Assembly: GCA_000494185.1 (NCBI GenBank)
Contig: AWOC01000017.1
Location: 1 to 16,382 of the forward strand
Reading direction: 5' to 3'
Length of the DNA stretch: 16,382 nucleotides
DNA from: Candidatus Calditenuaceae archaeon JGI OTU-3
Lineage (GTDB): Archaea; Thermoproteota; Nitrososphaeria_A; Caldarchaeales; Calditenuaceae
Of the stretch, positions 6,403-13,363 are shown piece after piece. Position numbers and translations under genes: made by a program. Every line of letters begins with the position of its first letter. Position 1 is the stretch's first letter. Below the pieces are notes generated by a model, which ran no database searches, was not told where the DNA came from, and was given only the letters and a program-made list of their open reading frames with translations.

Positions 6403-7395
6403 GTGCCAACAGTATCAATCATAATCCCAGCGCACGATGAGGAGAGACACATAGAAAGATGCATACAGTCCCTGATAACACAGGACTACGAGGACATAGA
6501 GATAATAGTCGTCGACAACGGGTCCCGCGACAAAACCCCCGAAATCGTGGAGAGATACGTGAATAAATATGCTGGCAAGGTAAGGCTGCTCAGGCTTGAG
6601 CAGAACCTAGGACCCGGCGGTGGCCGGAACATAGGGGCCGTGAGCGCCAGAGGAGACATTCTAGTTATGGTAGACGCCGACATGTTCTTCCCACCCGACT
6701 ACATCGGCAAGCTTATAGGCCCCATACAGCGTGGACCGGCCCTTCTGGCTACACACTCCATCGAATACGTGGCAAACACAGATAACCCTTGGGTCAAGGT
6801 GCAAGGCCAGACCGTGAGGGGGCAGCGGGGCCGCGCAGGGGAAGTGTTTAGAGCAGTCAAGAAGGAGTTCTTCATCCGGCACGGAGGCTTCGACCCCCGC
6901 CTCCACTATCACGACGACAGGACCTTCTTCTACAAGACAGGCGCCAAGGCAGTCGTGGTTGAGGACGCATACTGCTACCACAACAACCCAGACACAGCCA
7001 AAGAGATATTCAGAAGGAACTACTGGATAGGCAGGACATACCTCGCCATAGAGTACCATGAACACGGTGTGAAAGGACTGCTCCGTGCTCTAACCATAAC
7101 GCTGGTCAGGCTGATAGATATTGTTGCGTTACCCTCGATCGCCGTATGGGCTGTGCTCCAGCCCGTAGTTCCTATTCTCAATGCGCTGCTCCCGGCCCCC
7201 GCCATAGTCTTCGTCGCCTCGACAGTTAGAATGAAAATAGTAAAAGTTGAAAATCTGAGGGAGAGGGTGGTGCTCAGAACCGTATACGCCCCCCTCTACA
7301 GAATAATACGTGCCGCCGGACTATTGACAGGGATCTTAACATCCCTAATCTTCGGCCTCCGCGTCACACGTCGCGGATCCATCCAAGGGTCCTAG
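6403..7395 (+). CDS. Family-2 glycosyltransferase with C-terminal membrane segments; contains repeat arm B
   Basis: The protein has 330 residues and starts at GTG (MPTVSIIIPAHDEERHIERC). The GT-A domain shows IIVVDNGSRDKT for uridine binding, NLGPGGGRNIGAVSARGDIL, and the DAD metal site at residues 91-93. FRAVKKEFFIRHGGFDPRLHYHDD supplies the acceptor-side acidic residues. After about residue 225 there are hydrophobic stretches (around 227-245, 248-275 and 305-322) suited to membrane association, as in dolichol-phosphate or polysaccharide GT2 enzymes. The start codon lies about 33 bases after a TATA box, so the transcript is nearly leaderless. Residues 125-156 are encoded by the 95-base repeat also found inverted at 1-95. 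The sequence fits this protein naturally, so this is the parental copy. Confidence 0.9.
   Translation: MPTVSIIIPAHDEERHIERCIQSLITQDYEDIEIIVVDNGSRDKTPEIVERYVNKYAGKVRLLRLEQNLGPGGGRNIGAVSARGDILVMVDADMFFPPDYIGKLIGPIQRGPALLATHSIEYVANTDNPWVKVQGQTVRGQRGRAGEVFRAVKKEFFIRHGGFDPRLHYHDDRTFFYKTGAKAVVVEDAYCYHNNPDTAKEIFRRNYWIGRTYLAIEYHEHGVKGLLRALTITLVRLIDIVALPSIAVWAVLQPVVPILNALLPAPAIVFVASTVRMKIVKVENLRERVVLRTVYAPLYRIIRAAGLLTGILTSLIFGLRVTRRGSIQGS
6776..6870. repeat. Inverted repeat arm B, inside the GT2 gene
   Basis: This is an exact reverse complement of bases 1-95, lying wholly inside coding sequence. No inverted terminal repeats or target-site duplications are visible around it, so it does not look like an insertion sequence. 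Confidence 0.97.
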
Positions 7396-7607
7396 AGCAA
7401 ACACGCAGTGGGCTAGCTCCAGGTCAGGCACCCGCGGGGTGAGGCTTGGCTACGCGGCAGTATCCTCCGCTCAATACCCGGTATGTAGTTGCGTTAGCCG
7501 GAGCCGTCGAAATCGCTTCTGTGGAAGACAATTGTGGGATGTGCTGGACAGGCAGGTCAGTAACAACTCTCGGCCGAGATTGCAGCAGCCTAGCGGTCTG
7601 GAGACTA
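7396..7607. other. Spacer between GT2 and HEPN genes, no gene recognised
   Basis: The 248 bases from the GT2 stop to the HEPN start hold no recognisable protein or RNA gene. The HEPN frame stays open back to 7446, but its translation there (start MATRQYPPLNT) resembles no known N-terminal extension, and the TATA box at 7608-7615 lies inside it. I read the stretch as non-coding upstream sequence. Confidence 0.5.
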
Positions 7608-7615
7608 TTTATAAG
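7608..7615 (+). promoter_or_regulatory. TATA box of the HEPN/MNT pair
   Basis: TTTATAAG is a near-consensus archaeal TATA box 29-36 bases before ATG 7644. It predicts transcription start near 7637 and a leader of about 7 bases. It also argues for ATG 7644 rather than upstream starts. Confidence 0.65.
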
Positions 7616-7643
7616 GTATGCCCGTAACGATAAGTTAGATACT

Positions 7644-8039
7644 ATGGTGGAAAGGAGCAGGGACTGGCTCGACCAGGCTGATAAGGATCTGGAGCACGCC
7701 AAAAGTGATCTGAAGTCAGGCTTCTACGAGTGGGCATGCTTCTCCGCACAGCAGTCTGCCAAGAAAGCTGTAAAGGTGGTCTTCCAGAAGCTGGGTGCTG
7801 AGGCCTGGGGCCACTCAGTATATGACCTCCTCGTAAGCCTGAGGGAAAAGCTAAACATTGAGGAGAGGGTGCTGGAATATGCGTTGGAGCTCGACAAGGC
7901 CTACATACCCACGAGGTATCCAAATGCGCATCCTTCACTCTCACCTAGGAGAAGATACACTAAGAACGAAGCCGAGAGGCTCATAGGTTACGCGGAGGTG
8001 ATACTCAACTATTGTAAAGATCTACTATCCAAGATATAG
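7644..8039 (+). CDS. HEPN domain protein (COG2250 type), probable RNase toxin of a HEPN/MNT pair
   Basis: The protein has 131 residues and is all-helical. The opening SRDWLDQADKDLEHAKSDLKSGFYEWACFSAQQSAKKAVK is the classic HEPN helix pair with the conserved W-A-C-F-x-A-Q-Q-x-x-x-K segment. Late in the domain, YIPTRYPNAHPS contains R-x4-H (R91 to H96), the layout of the HEPN ribonuclease active site. The Tyr that partner nucleotidyltransferases AMPylate in the HepT RX4HXY motif is not in place (HPS here). The start ATG 7644 is set by domain length and by the TATA box at 7608. The MNT partner gene follows and overlaps. Known members act as toxin-antitoxin modules, in which the MNT protein neutralises the HEPN protein. 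Whether this one is toxic cannot be read from the sequence. Confidence 0.88.
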   Translation: MVERSRDWLDQADKDLEHAKSDLKSGFYEWACFSAQQSAKKAVKVVFQKLGAEAWGHSVYDLLVSLREKLNIEERVLEYALELDKAYIPTRYPNAHPSLSPRRRYTKNEAERLIGYAEVILNYCKDLLSKI

Positions 8040-8361
8040 CAGAGAGGAGATCGTCGAGAATGTTAGAAAAGACATCGAGCCAATACGTAGTGAGGCCGGT
8101 GTAGTGAGGGTCGTGTTATTCGGTTCCTACGCCACCGGCAAACAAACCGCGGCGAGCGACATAGACTTACTAGTCGTAATAGACACGAGGTTGTGCGACA
8201 AGGACAGCGCCTACAAGCTCATCAGAAGACACCTAAAAATCAGAATGGTCGAACTGCATGTTATATCTAGGGAAGAATACCGATTGATGGGCGGGTCGAG
8301 GTGGATAAGGACAATAGAAAAGGAGGGAAGAACAATAATATCCGATGAAGCGTCACCCTAG
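8011..8361 (+). CDS. Minimal nucleotidyltransferase (MNT), antitoxin partner of HEPN; start codon non-standard or at 8104
   Basis: The core motif VVLFGSYATGKQTAASDIDLLVV is that of a minimal pol-beta nucleotidyltransferase: G38-S39 loop and D50/D52 metal ligands, counted from 8011. A third acidic residue, Glu, occurs at RMVELHVI (E81) where Asp is more common. The first standard start in frame is GTG 8104, giving only 85 residues and removing the usual N-terminal helix. Upstream, the same frame reads VKIYYPRYSREEIVENVRKD, a convincing family N-terminus. It follows an ATT codon at 8011 and is preceded by an in-frame TGA at 8002-8004. I therefore place the start at ATT 8011 (116 residues, 29-base overlap with the HEPN gene), with 8104 as the conservative alternative. 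Translation probably depends on coupling to the HEPN gene. Confidence 0.8.
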   Translation: MVKIYYPRYSREEIVENVRKDIEPIRSEAGVVRVVLFGSYATGKQTAASDIDLLVVIDTRLCDKDSAYKLIRRHLKIRMVELHVISREEYRLMGGSRWIRTIEKEGRTIISDEASP

Positions 8362-8465
8362 CCCAAACAATCACTGTCTCATATTCCCCGCGGCAATGGT
8401 TTAACTCTGCCACGATAGCAATTCTGTGACATTGTTTGAAGGTCTGGGCTGAAGGTACACAGGTG
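8362..8465. repeat. Convergent spacer with an imperfect inverted repeat
   Basis: AAACAATCAC at 8365-8374 pairs with GTGACATTGTTT at 8426-8437 (a two-base bulge), with a loop of about 51 bases. Both arms lie between the converging MNT and GT2 genes. It could be a weak bidirectional terminator structure or chance. There is no T-run. Confidence 0.3.
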
Positions 8466-9539
8466 CTATTCAACTATCTCCCAGTCAGCCTCCCCTAAAA
8501 CCGTGACCCGCTCAGCGTCATAGCCACCCCTCAAAACCCAGTAGAGCATGGCTACAGTGAGTGCCGACGATTTAGCTATCGAGAAAGGAGCGGTGATAGG
8601 GTATAGGAGCAGGCGGCCTAGCCCTACAGAGCGCCGGGAGTAAGTGGCGTAGCCGACAGCGACTATTAAGATGAGCGGAATGGGTGTGAGCCAAGCAAGC
8701 AATGCTGCAACCAGAACAGAATCCCAGTACAGAGCACTTCTAAGTGCCCTCCGAGCCAGCCGGTTCTTCAGGAAGAGCTTGGCCTCCGATAGCGCACCCC
8801 TGAAGAAATACTTTCTGAGCTCCTTTAGGGAATACTTTCTCAAGTGCTTCAGTATGACGGTGGCGTCGAAGAGGCACACGTAGCCGCTACGCGTTGCGCG
8901 CCTCCCCCAGTCAAGATCCTCGATGAACATAATATCCTCGTCAAAGAAACCGACCTTTTTTACGGCCTCGAGATCAACCAGGCAGGCGGAAGTGTTACAC
9001 GCCTCGCCAACGGTAACTCCCTTTGTAGGCTCCCTCCGGGCCTTCATCCAACGAGTCTTGCGCCTCTCCAGCCAGTCCAGGTTCTCGTAACCCACATCCC
9101 ACACGGCGCTGACGGAGAAGACGGGTTTATCCCCGCGGTACACCTTCATCAGGCCTATAAGTCTCTTGAGAAGGCCCGAATCGGCAATTATATCGGACTC
9201 GATGAAAGCGAGGTATTTAGCGCCAGACTCTAGCGCTATGAGTAGGCCTATGTTCCTGAGTCTCGGCGGAGCGCCCCTGGCTCTTACGAGGAGTAACTGC
9301 ATGTATTGTCGTCGCCTCTTCTCCAGCCAGTCCCTAACGTATTCGAAGGCTCCGTCTCTCGAATAGTTGTCTATCATTACAAGCATCAGTTTCTCCTTAG
9401 GGTAGTCGAGGCCCTCGATGGATTTTAGGGCCTCAACCAATGCCCCTCCCTTCAAGCTGTGGAAGAGTGTGCATATACAGATGTTTGGAAGCTCCTTCAA
9501 TACACTTAAATCCGCTCCAATCGCCTCCCGGCTGGGCAT
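8466..9539 (-). CDS. Family-2 glycosyltransferase with C-terminal membrane region
   Basis: The protein has 357 residues from ATG 9539. The GT-A domain reads ELPNICICTLFHS, LMLVMIDNYSRDG, ARGAPPRLRNIGLLIAL, then YLAFIESDIIADS, where ESD takes the place of the DxD metal motif. An acceptor-side FIEDLDWGRRATRSGY supplies the ED motif. Two to three hydrophobic stretches near the end (SVLVAALLAWLTPIPLILIV and TAPFSIAKSSALTVAMLYW) suggest membrane anchoring. It likely adds a sugar to a lipid-linked glycan. The open frame continues to 9629, but that would lie inside the opposite gene. ATG 9539 shares the palindrome CATG with the opposite gene's start. TTG 9500 is another candidate that would avoid the overlap. 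A TTAAGAA-like element at about 9571-9579 could be its promoter. Confidence 0.85.
   Translation of the reverse strand: MPSREAIGADLSVLKELPNICICTLFHSLKGGALVEALKSIEGLDYPKEKLMLVMIDNYSRDGAFEYVRDWLEKRRRQYMQLLLVRARGAPPRLRNIGLLIALESGAKYLAFIESDIIADSGLLKRLIGLMKVYRGDKPVFSVSAVWDVGYENLDWLERRKTRWMKARREPTKGVTVGEACNTSACLVDLEAVKKVGFFDEDIMFIEDLDWGRRATRSGYVCLFDATVILKHLRKYSLKELRKYFFRGALSEAKLFLKNRLARRALRSALYWDSVLVAALLAWLTPIPLILIVAVGYATYSRRSVGLGRLLLYPITAPFSIAKSSALTVAMLYWVLRGGYDAERVTVLGEADWEIVE
9505..9512 (+). promoter_or_regulatory. Possible TATA box for the GT2 gene at 9538, inside the opposite gene
   Basis: CTTAAATC lies 26-33 bases before ATG 9538, the spacing expected for a leaderless transcript. It falls within the first codons of the divergent gene, so any factor bound here would affect both genes. 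Confidence 0.35.
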
Positions 9540-10569
9540 GGAGGGCTCCCCTAGAGTACTGCTAGTCATTCTTAACCATAACTCGCTGGAGAAGATGGGT
9601 TGCCAATCGCTCAGCTTCATCAGGAGCATAGCGTCGACTGACTACCCTAACCTCGAGATTGTTGTCGTGGACAACGGCTCTACCGACGGCAGTGACGTTT
9701 TGATCGAGGAGGAGCTGGGGAGGCTAGGCAGGGGGCGGGTGGTGAGGTCGGGGAGAAACCTTGGCTACGCCGGGGGAAATAACTATGGTTTCAAGCTCTT
9801 CGGGAGCGGCACAAAATACGTCGGGTTCCTAAACAACGACATTGAGGTCGAGCCCGACTGGCTCTGGCGGATCATAGATGTTATGGAGCATGATGAGAGG
9901 ATTGCGGCGGCCCAGCCGATGATACTGCAGCTGAATAGGCGGGAGCTGTTGGACAGTCTAGGCGGACTCATAGACAGGATAGGGAGGGCCTACGATGTCG
10001 GCAGCTCCCTTGCGCCACCCAGGGGTCTCAGAAACCCAGTGGAGGTTTTTTACGCGAGGGGAGCAGCCATAGTGTTTAGGAGCGACGTCTTCCGGAGGCT
10101 CGGGGGCTTCGACGAGGATTACTTCATCTATTACGAGGAGACTGATCTCTGCTGGAGGGCTAGGTTGCTTGGATACAAGGTCGTCACAGTCCCCACCGCT
10201 AAGGTCTACCATCTCGGGGGAGGCACGTCAGGCGGCGCGACGCCTCACACAATATACCTGCGAAGGAGGAACCAACTCGCAACCCTGATCAAGAACTATT
10301 CGCTGGGAAACGCCATCATATACTCCTCAATCCTTACAGCAATGTTCCTCGCATCAGCGGCGAGGAGGTCGATATCCCCAGATTACAACCTTGTCTCCCG
10401 CGCTATATTTTCGGCAATCCTCTGGAACATCCGCAGCTTTAGGAGGACGTTGGAGAAGCGTGCAACCATACAGTCCGAGAGAATTGTGCCGGACCGTATT
10501 GTCTCGCGGCATATGCTTGGGATCCTCGAGTACAGCCGGCTTGTCAAGTATCTTCCGAAGGCGTACTAG
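9538..10569 (+). CDS. Family-2 glycosyltransferase, rhamnosyltransferase-like (WbbL/RfbN type)
   Basis: The protein has 343 residues from ATG 9538 (MEGSPRVLLVILNHNSLEKM). The motifs follow the WbbL/RfbN-like GT2 group closely: LEIVVVDNGSTDGS, NLGYAGGNNYGF, the metal site region VGFLNNDIEVEPDWL (NND in place of DxD), FYARGAAIVFRSDVFRRLGGFDE, and DYFIYYEETDLCWRARLLGY with the catalytic acidic ED pair. HLGGGTSG and YLRRRNQLATLIKNY follow, as is usual in this group. Members often transfer rhamnose or related deoxysugars onto a lipid-linked glycan. The exact donor here is inference only. A hydrophobic stretch around residues 258-275 may touch the membrane. Its stop overlaps the stop of the convergent gene (CTAG, 10566-10569). 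The start overlaps the divergent gene's start. Confidence 0.9.
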   Translation: MEGSPRVLLVILNHNSLEKMGCQSLSFIRSIASTDYPNLEIVVVDNGSTDGSDVLIEEELGRLGRGRVVRSGRNLGYAGGNNYGFKLFGSGTKYVGFLNNDIEVEPDWLWRIIDVMEHDERIAAAQPMILQLNRRELLDSLGGLIDRIGRAYDVGSSLAPPRGLRNPVEVFYARGAAIVFRSDVFRRLGGFDEDYFIYYEETDLCWRARLLGYKVVTVPTAKVYHLGGGTSGGATPHTIYLRRRNQLATLIKNYSLGNAIIYSSILTAMFLASAARRSISPDYNLVSRAIFSAILWNIRSFRRTLEKRATIQSERIVPDRIVSRHMLGILEYSRLVKYLPKAY

Positions 10570-11471
10570 TGTGGCCTCAGTAGCTCGCAGAGCATGCCCG
10601 CGGTCCTCACGCTCTGTCTGAGCACCTCCATGCCCGCCATGATGCTTCTCTCGCCAAGTGTCAGGTGGCTTAGCCCCATATAGCGCCTTAAATAGTGGAG
10701 GTAGATCACGGCCTGTAATGGTGGCTGAAAGAGGACAGCTGTTAGCAGGATGTTTTTTGGGGTGCCTAGAGGGGAGAGGTCTGGATGCTTCCGAGCTATG
10801 TGCACGTAGCTCCTTCCGTACCTGAAATTCGTCTCCCAGAAACGCGCCCTCTCAAGATGCTTGACCTCGATGGGCAGGTATGCGATCCTGTAGCCAGCCT
10901 TCCTTAGCCTGAAGCTCACGTCGCTGTCCTCCTTAGCGAGCCTGAAGTAGTGATCGAATCCGCCAATTTTCTCGAGGGCCGACCTCCTAAACATCGTACA
11001 CGCAGTGTGTAGTGCGACAGCCTCAACTGGGTAGCAGGGCTCAGCCAAGTGGAGGTGGATCGCGAGGTTCTTCGCCTGAAAGGCGGCCAGCCAGCCACCC
11101 TCCATCATCACGGGCCTAAGCTTCGCCCCCAGCGCACCTACCCTAAGATCCGTCTCCATAATCCTCATACCCTCAGACAAGAAGCGTGGCTCCAGTAGAA
11201 CATCGCTGTCCAGCATCACCACATAGGGCGCTGTGGTAGCTCTCCAGCCCAGATCCCTCGCGTAACCGAGCCCTCTCCCCCTATCATGTATGACTTTGAC
11301 GGAGAGAGAGTTAGAATACGACTCAACGATGTTGAGCGTCCCATCGGTTGAGCCTCCATCAACAACAACCACCTCGCACAGCCAGTCTGAAACGCGTCTC
11401 AATGCGTCAAGAACCAGCCCGATAGTCCTGGCAGAGTTACGTGTTAGGATGACGAATGACGCGGCCGCCAA
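10566..11471 (-). CDS. Family-2 glycosyltransferase
   Basis: The protein has 301 residues. It starts at TTG 11471 (SFVILTRNSARTIGLVLDAL); an in-frame TAG two codons upstream leaves almost no alternative. The GT-A domain has CEVVVVDGGSTDGTL, GRGLGYARDLGWRATTAPYV, then MLDSDVLLEP with the DSD metal motif. HTACTMFRRSALEKIGGFD and LAKEDSDVSFRLRKAGY carry the acceptor-side ED motif. A moderately hydrophobic stretch near residues 243-258 (ILLTAVLFQPPLQAVIYL) could be membrane-associated. A TTTAAG element about 25-30 bases before the TTG suggests a leaderless transcript. Its stop shares CTAG with the convergent gene. Role in the cluster: one more glycan elongation step, donor unknown. Confidence 0.88.
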   Translation of the reverse strand: MAAASFVILTRNSARTIGLVLDALRRVSDWLCEVVVVDGGSTDGTLNIVESYSNSLSVKVIHDRGRGLGYARDLGWRATTAPYVVMLDSDVLLEPRFLSEGMRIMETDLRVGALGAKLRPVMMEGGWLAAFQAKNLAIHLHLAEPCYPVEAVALHTACTMFRRSALEKIGGFDHYFRLAKEDSDVSFRLRKAGYRIAYLPIEVKHLERARFWETNFRYGRSYVHIARKHPDLSPLGTPKNILLTAVLFQPPLQAVIYLHYLRRYMGLSHLTLGERSIMAGMEVLRQSVRTAGMLCELLRPH

Positions 11472-11489
11472 ATCCTATAAGGAGACAGA

Positions 11490-11496
11490 CTTAAAC
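11490..11496 (-). promoter_or_regulatory. Possible TATA box for the TTG-start GT2 gene
   Basis: On the minus strand the region reads GTGTTTAAGTCTG, with TTTAAG about 20-25 bases before TTG 11471. This fits leaderless transcription only if the start site is at or just inside the start codon, so it is a weak call. Confidence 0.3.
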
Positions 11497-11596
11497 ACTA
11501 TATGACCCTTAAACCCAGAACTGCTGGCCAAGCGTCATCACGGCATAGACGCGCTTAGCCTCCTCGCATAGCTGAGCATTACTCGGACTCCTCTTA

Positions 11597-11650
11597 TGAA
11601 GAGATGTGGTCTAAAAAAATTATTTCTTTCTGCGTCCTCTCATCTCTTCA
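11597..11650 (-). terminator. Oligo-T terminator of the hyuAB operon with flanking inverted repeat
   Basis: Directly after the hyuB stop, the minus strand reads AATAATTTTTTTAG (seven T's, complement of 11613-11619), a typical archaeal oligo-T termination site. A perfect 10-base inverted repeat (TGAAGAGATG at 11597-11606, CATCTCTTCA at 11641-11650) brackets it. Its arms enclose the T-run rather than precede it, so its role is unclear. Confidence 0.6.
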
Positions 11651-13362
11651 CGAAGCTTCTTTGTCTCCTCCCATCGTATGGTCAGGGTCTCGGGATCTAT
11701 CACAACTCCATATATCTCGCGAGCGTCTTTTATGCTTATGTACTCGTTTTTAACATCCATCCGGACCAGCTCAGGATCGCGGTCAAGAGGATCGCCCCAT
11801 CCTCCACCCCCACCGGACCGCAAGCTTACTAGATCACCCCTCGTGAGCCTCACCGCCGCCACTTTTCTCACGACGCGTGGCTCCTCGCCTTGCTTAAAGA
11901 TCACGCAGTAGTTTGATGTTCCGTTTGTGCCTCCGTCGACACCCCACGGCGGGAATTTGTTTCTCCCTATTGATACTGTGAAGTAGGCCTCGCTGCACAG
12001 CACCCTATAGTCCTTGATAACCCCGAATCCACCTCTATGCTTCCCGTGCCCAGTGCCGCTCTCCACGTTTAGGCAGAACCTCTCCACAAGAATCGGCATA
12101 TGCTTCTCGTAGACCTCGTTCGACGCGATGTAGGTCTCTCCGTCTCCACACGCTACCAATCCGCTCTCGCCATCCATGTCGTATCCTGCTCCCCAGCCGC
12201 CGGGTTGTGGCTCGACTATGGCGAAAGGCTCTCTAGTCCGGTCATCGACCCCGCCCAGAATGGTTGCTAGTATTGATAGGAAGTGTCCCGCCGTAAGTTT
12301 GTCAGGCACGTGGGGGGCTAAGGCTTTCCACACCAGGTCAGTTGAGTAGGCCATCGATTCCCAATAAGTCGAGGTGGGGGCAGGCTTGACTGGATGGAAA
12401 ACAGACCCCTCTGGCGCAATTACCTTTAACGGTCTGAAGTATCCGCCGTTCAGATGCACATGAGGGTCTGTTACAGCCATATAGGTCTCTCTTACTCCTG
12501 AAACCGTTGCTGCAAATGGCGAGGCTATAGAACCCCTAGCCGTGCCACTTCCGGTGAAGTCTGCGACAAACTCGTTATCAGTAATCGTAACCTTAACCCT
12601 TACGTAGACAGGCTCATCAGACAATCCATCGTCGTCCACATAATCCTCTGCCACGAAGACTCCCTTAGGAAGCTTTCGAATATTAACTTGAGCTAGCTTA
12701 ACCCCATCCTCTATTATCTTCTCCATAGCGTATTTCACGCTTTCGAATCCATATTTTTCGATCAATTTCTCAATTCTCCTGGCTGCGACCTTCATCGACG
12801 CTACCTGTGCCTCCATGTCTCCGAGGGTATGCTTCGGCAGCCTCGAATTCTCAAGAATTATGTCAATCACGTCTCTATTTGGTTTACCCTCGACGTATAG
12901 CCGCACATTTGGTAGCATTAGCCCTTCCTGATAAATATCGGTTGAATCGGAGGTCCAGCTCCCGAAATGCATGCCTCCCACTTCGCTCCAGTGCCCCTTA
13001 TTGAGGATCAGGGATAGGAGTTCGCCTTTATAGAAGACGGGCATTGCCAGGGTTACGTCATTCAGGTGAGTTCCAGAATTGTAAGGCACGTTCAGTGCGT
13101 AAACGTCGCCGGCCTTCATGTCTTCTCCCCATTTCTCGATAACTTCTCTTGCAACGAAGTCTAGGACGCCCGAGAATCCTGGGACACCAGGCGCCTGTGC
13201 GATTAGCTCTCCTTTCGAGTCTGTAATCCCCACCGCATAGTCCAACACTTCGTAGATAACTGGGCTCATAGCCGTCCTTCCGAACGCATAAAACATCTCC
13301 TCATTGGCGGTAATCAGCCCATTTCGAATGATCTCAAGCGTGAAGAGATCCTTGTTACTCAT
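11620..13362 (-). CDS. hyuB: Hydantoinase B / 5-oxoprolinase family, HyuB subunit
   Basis: The protein has 580 residues, the normal size for HyuB. Typical blocks are LFTLEIIRNGLITANEEMFYAF at the start, GDVYALNVPYNSGTHLNDVT, FYKGELLSLILNKGHWSEVGG, DFTGSGTARGSIASPF, and a C-terminal GTGHGKHRGGFGVIKDYR then RSGGGGGWGDPLDRDPE. HyuB-type subunits work with an ATP-using HyuA partner on amide or cyclic-amide substrates (hydantoins, 5-oxoproline), or as parts of acetone/acetophenone carboxylases. The enzyme is cytoplasmic. ATG 13362 is chosen because GGGGTGA lies 5 bases before it, inside the end of hyuA; GTG 13371 would use that site as coding sequence. Only one base separates it from the hyuA stop, so the two are co-translated. 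An oligo-T terminator follows. Confidence 0.92.
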   Translation of the reverse strand: MSNKDLFTLEIIRNGLITANEEMFYAFGRTAMSPVIYEVLDYAVGITDSKGELIAQAPGVPGFSGVLDFVAREVIEKWGEDMKAGDVYALNVPYNSGTHLNDVTLAMPVFYKGELLSLILNKGHWSEVGGMHFGSWTSDSTDIYQEGLMLPNVRLYVEGKPNRDVIDIILENSRLPKHTLGDMEAQVASMKVAARRIEKLIEKYGFESVKYAMEKIIEDGVKLAQVNIRKLPKGVFVAEDYVDDDGLSDEPVYVRVKVTITDNEFVADFTGSGTARGSIASPFAATVSGVRETYMAVTDPHVHLNGGYFRPLKVIAPEGSVFHPVKPAPTSTYWESMAYSTDLVWKALAPHVPDKLTAGHFLSILATILGGVDDRTREPFAIVEPQPGGWGAGYDMDGESGLVACGDGETYIASNEVYEKHMPILVERFCLNVESGTGHGKHRGGFGVIKDYRVLCSEAYFTVSIGRNKFPPWGVDGGTNGTSNYCVIFKQGEEPRVVRKVAAVRLTRGDLVSLRSGGGGGWGDPLDRDPELVRMDVKNEYISIKDAREIYGVVIDPETLTIRWEETKKLREEMRGRRKK

Positions 13363-13363
13363 C

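Noticed and set aside
6357..6464. Extension of the family-4 glycosyltransferase to a start at 6464
   Set aside because: It would overlap the first codons of the divergent GT2 gene and has no family similarity; MRVAFLHTH at 6356 is a typical GT4 start.
7446..7643. Long upstream extension of the HEPN gene to a start at 7446
   Set aside because: The extra 66 residues resemble no HEPN protein, a strong TATA box lies within it, and ATG 7644 gives the normal family length.
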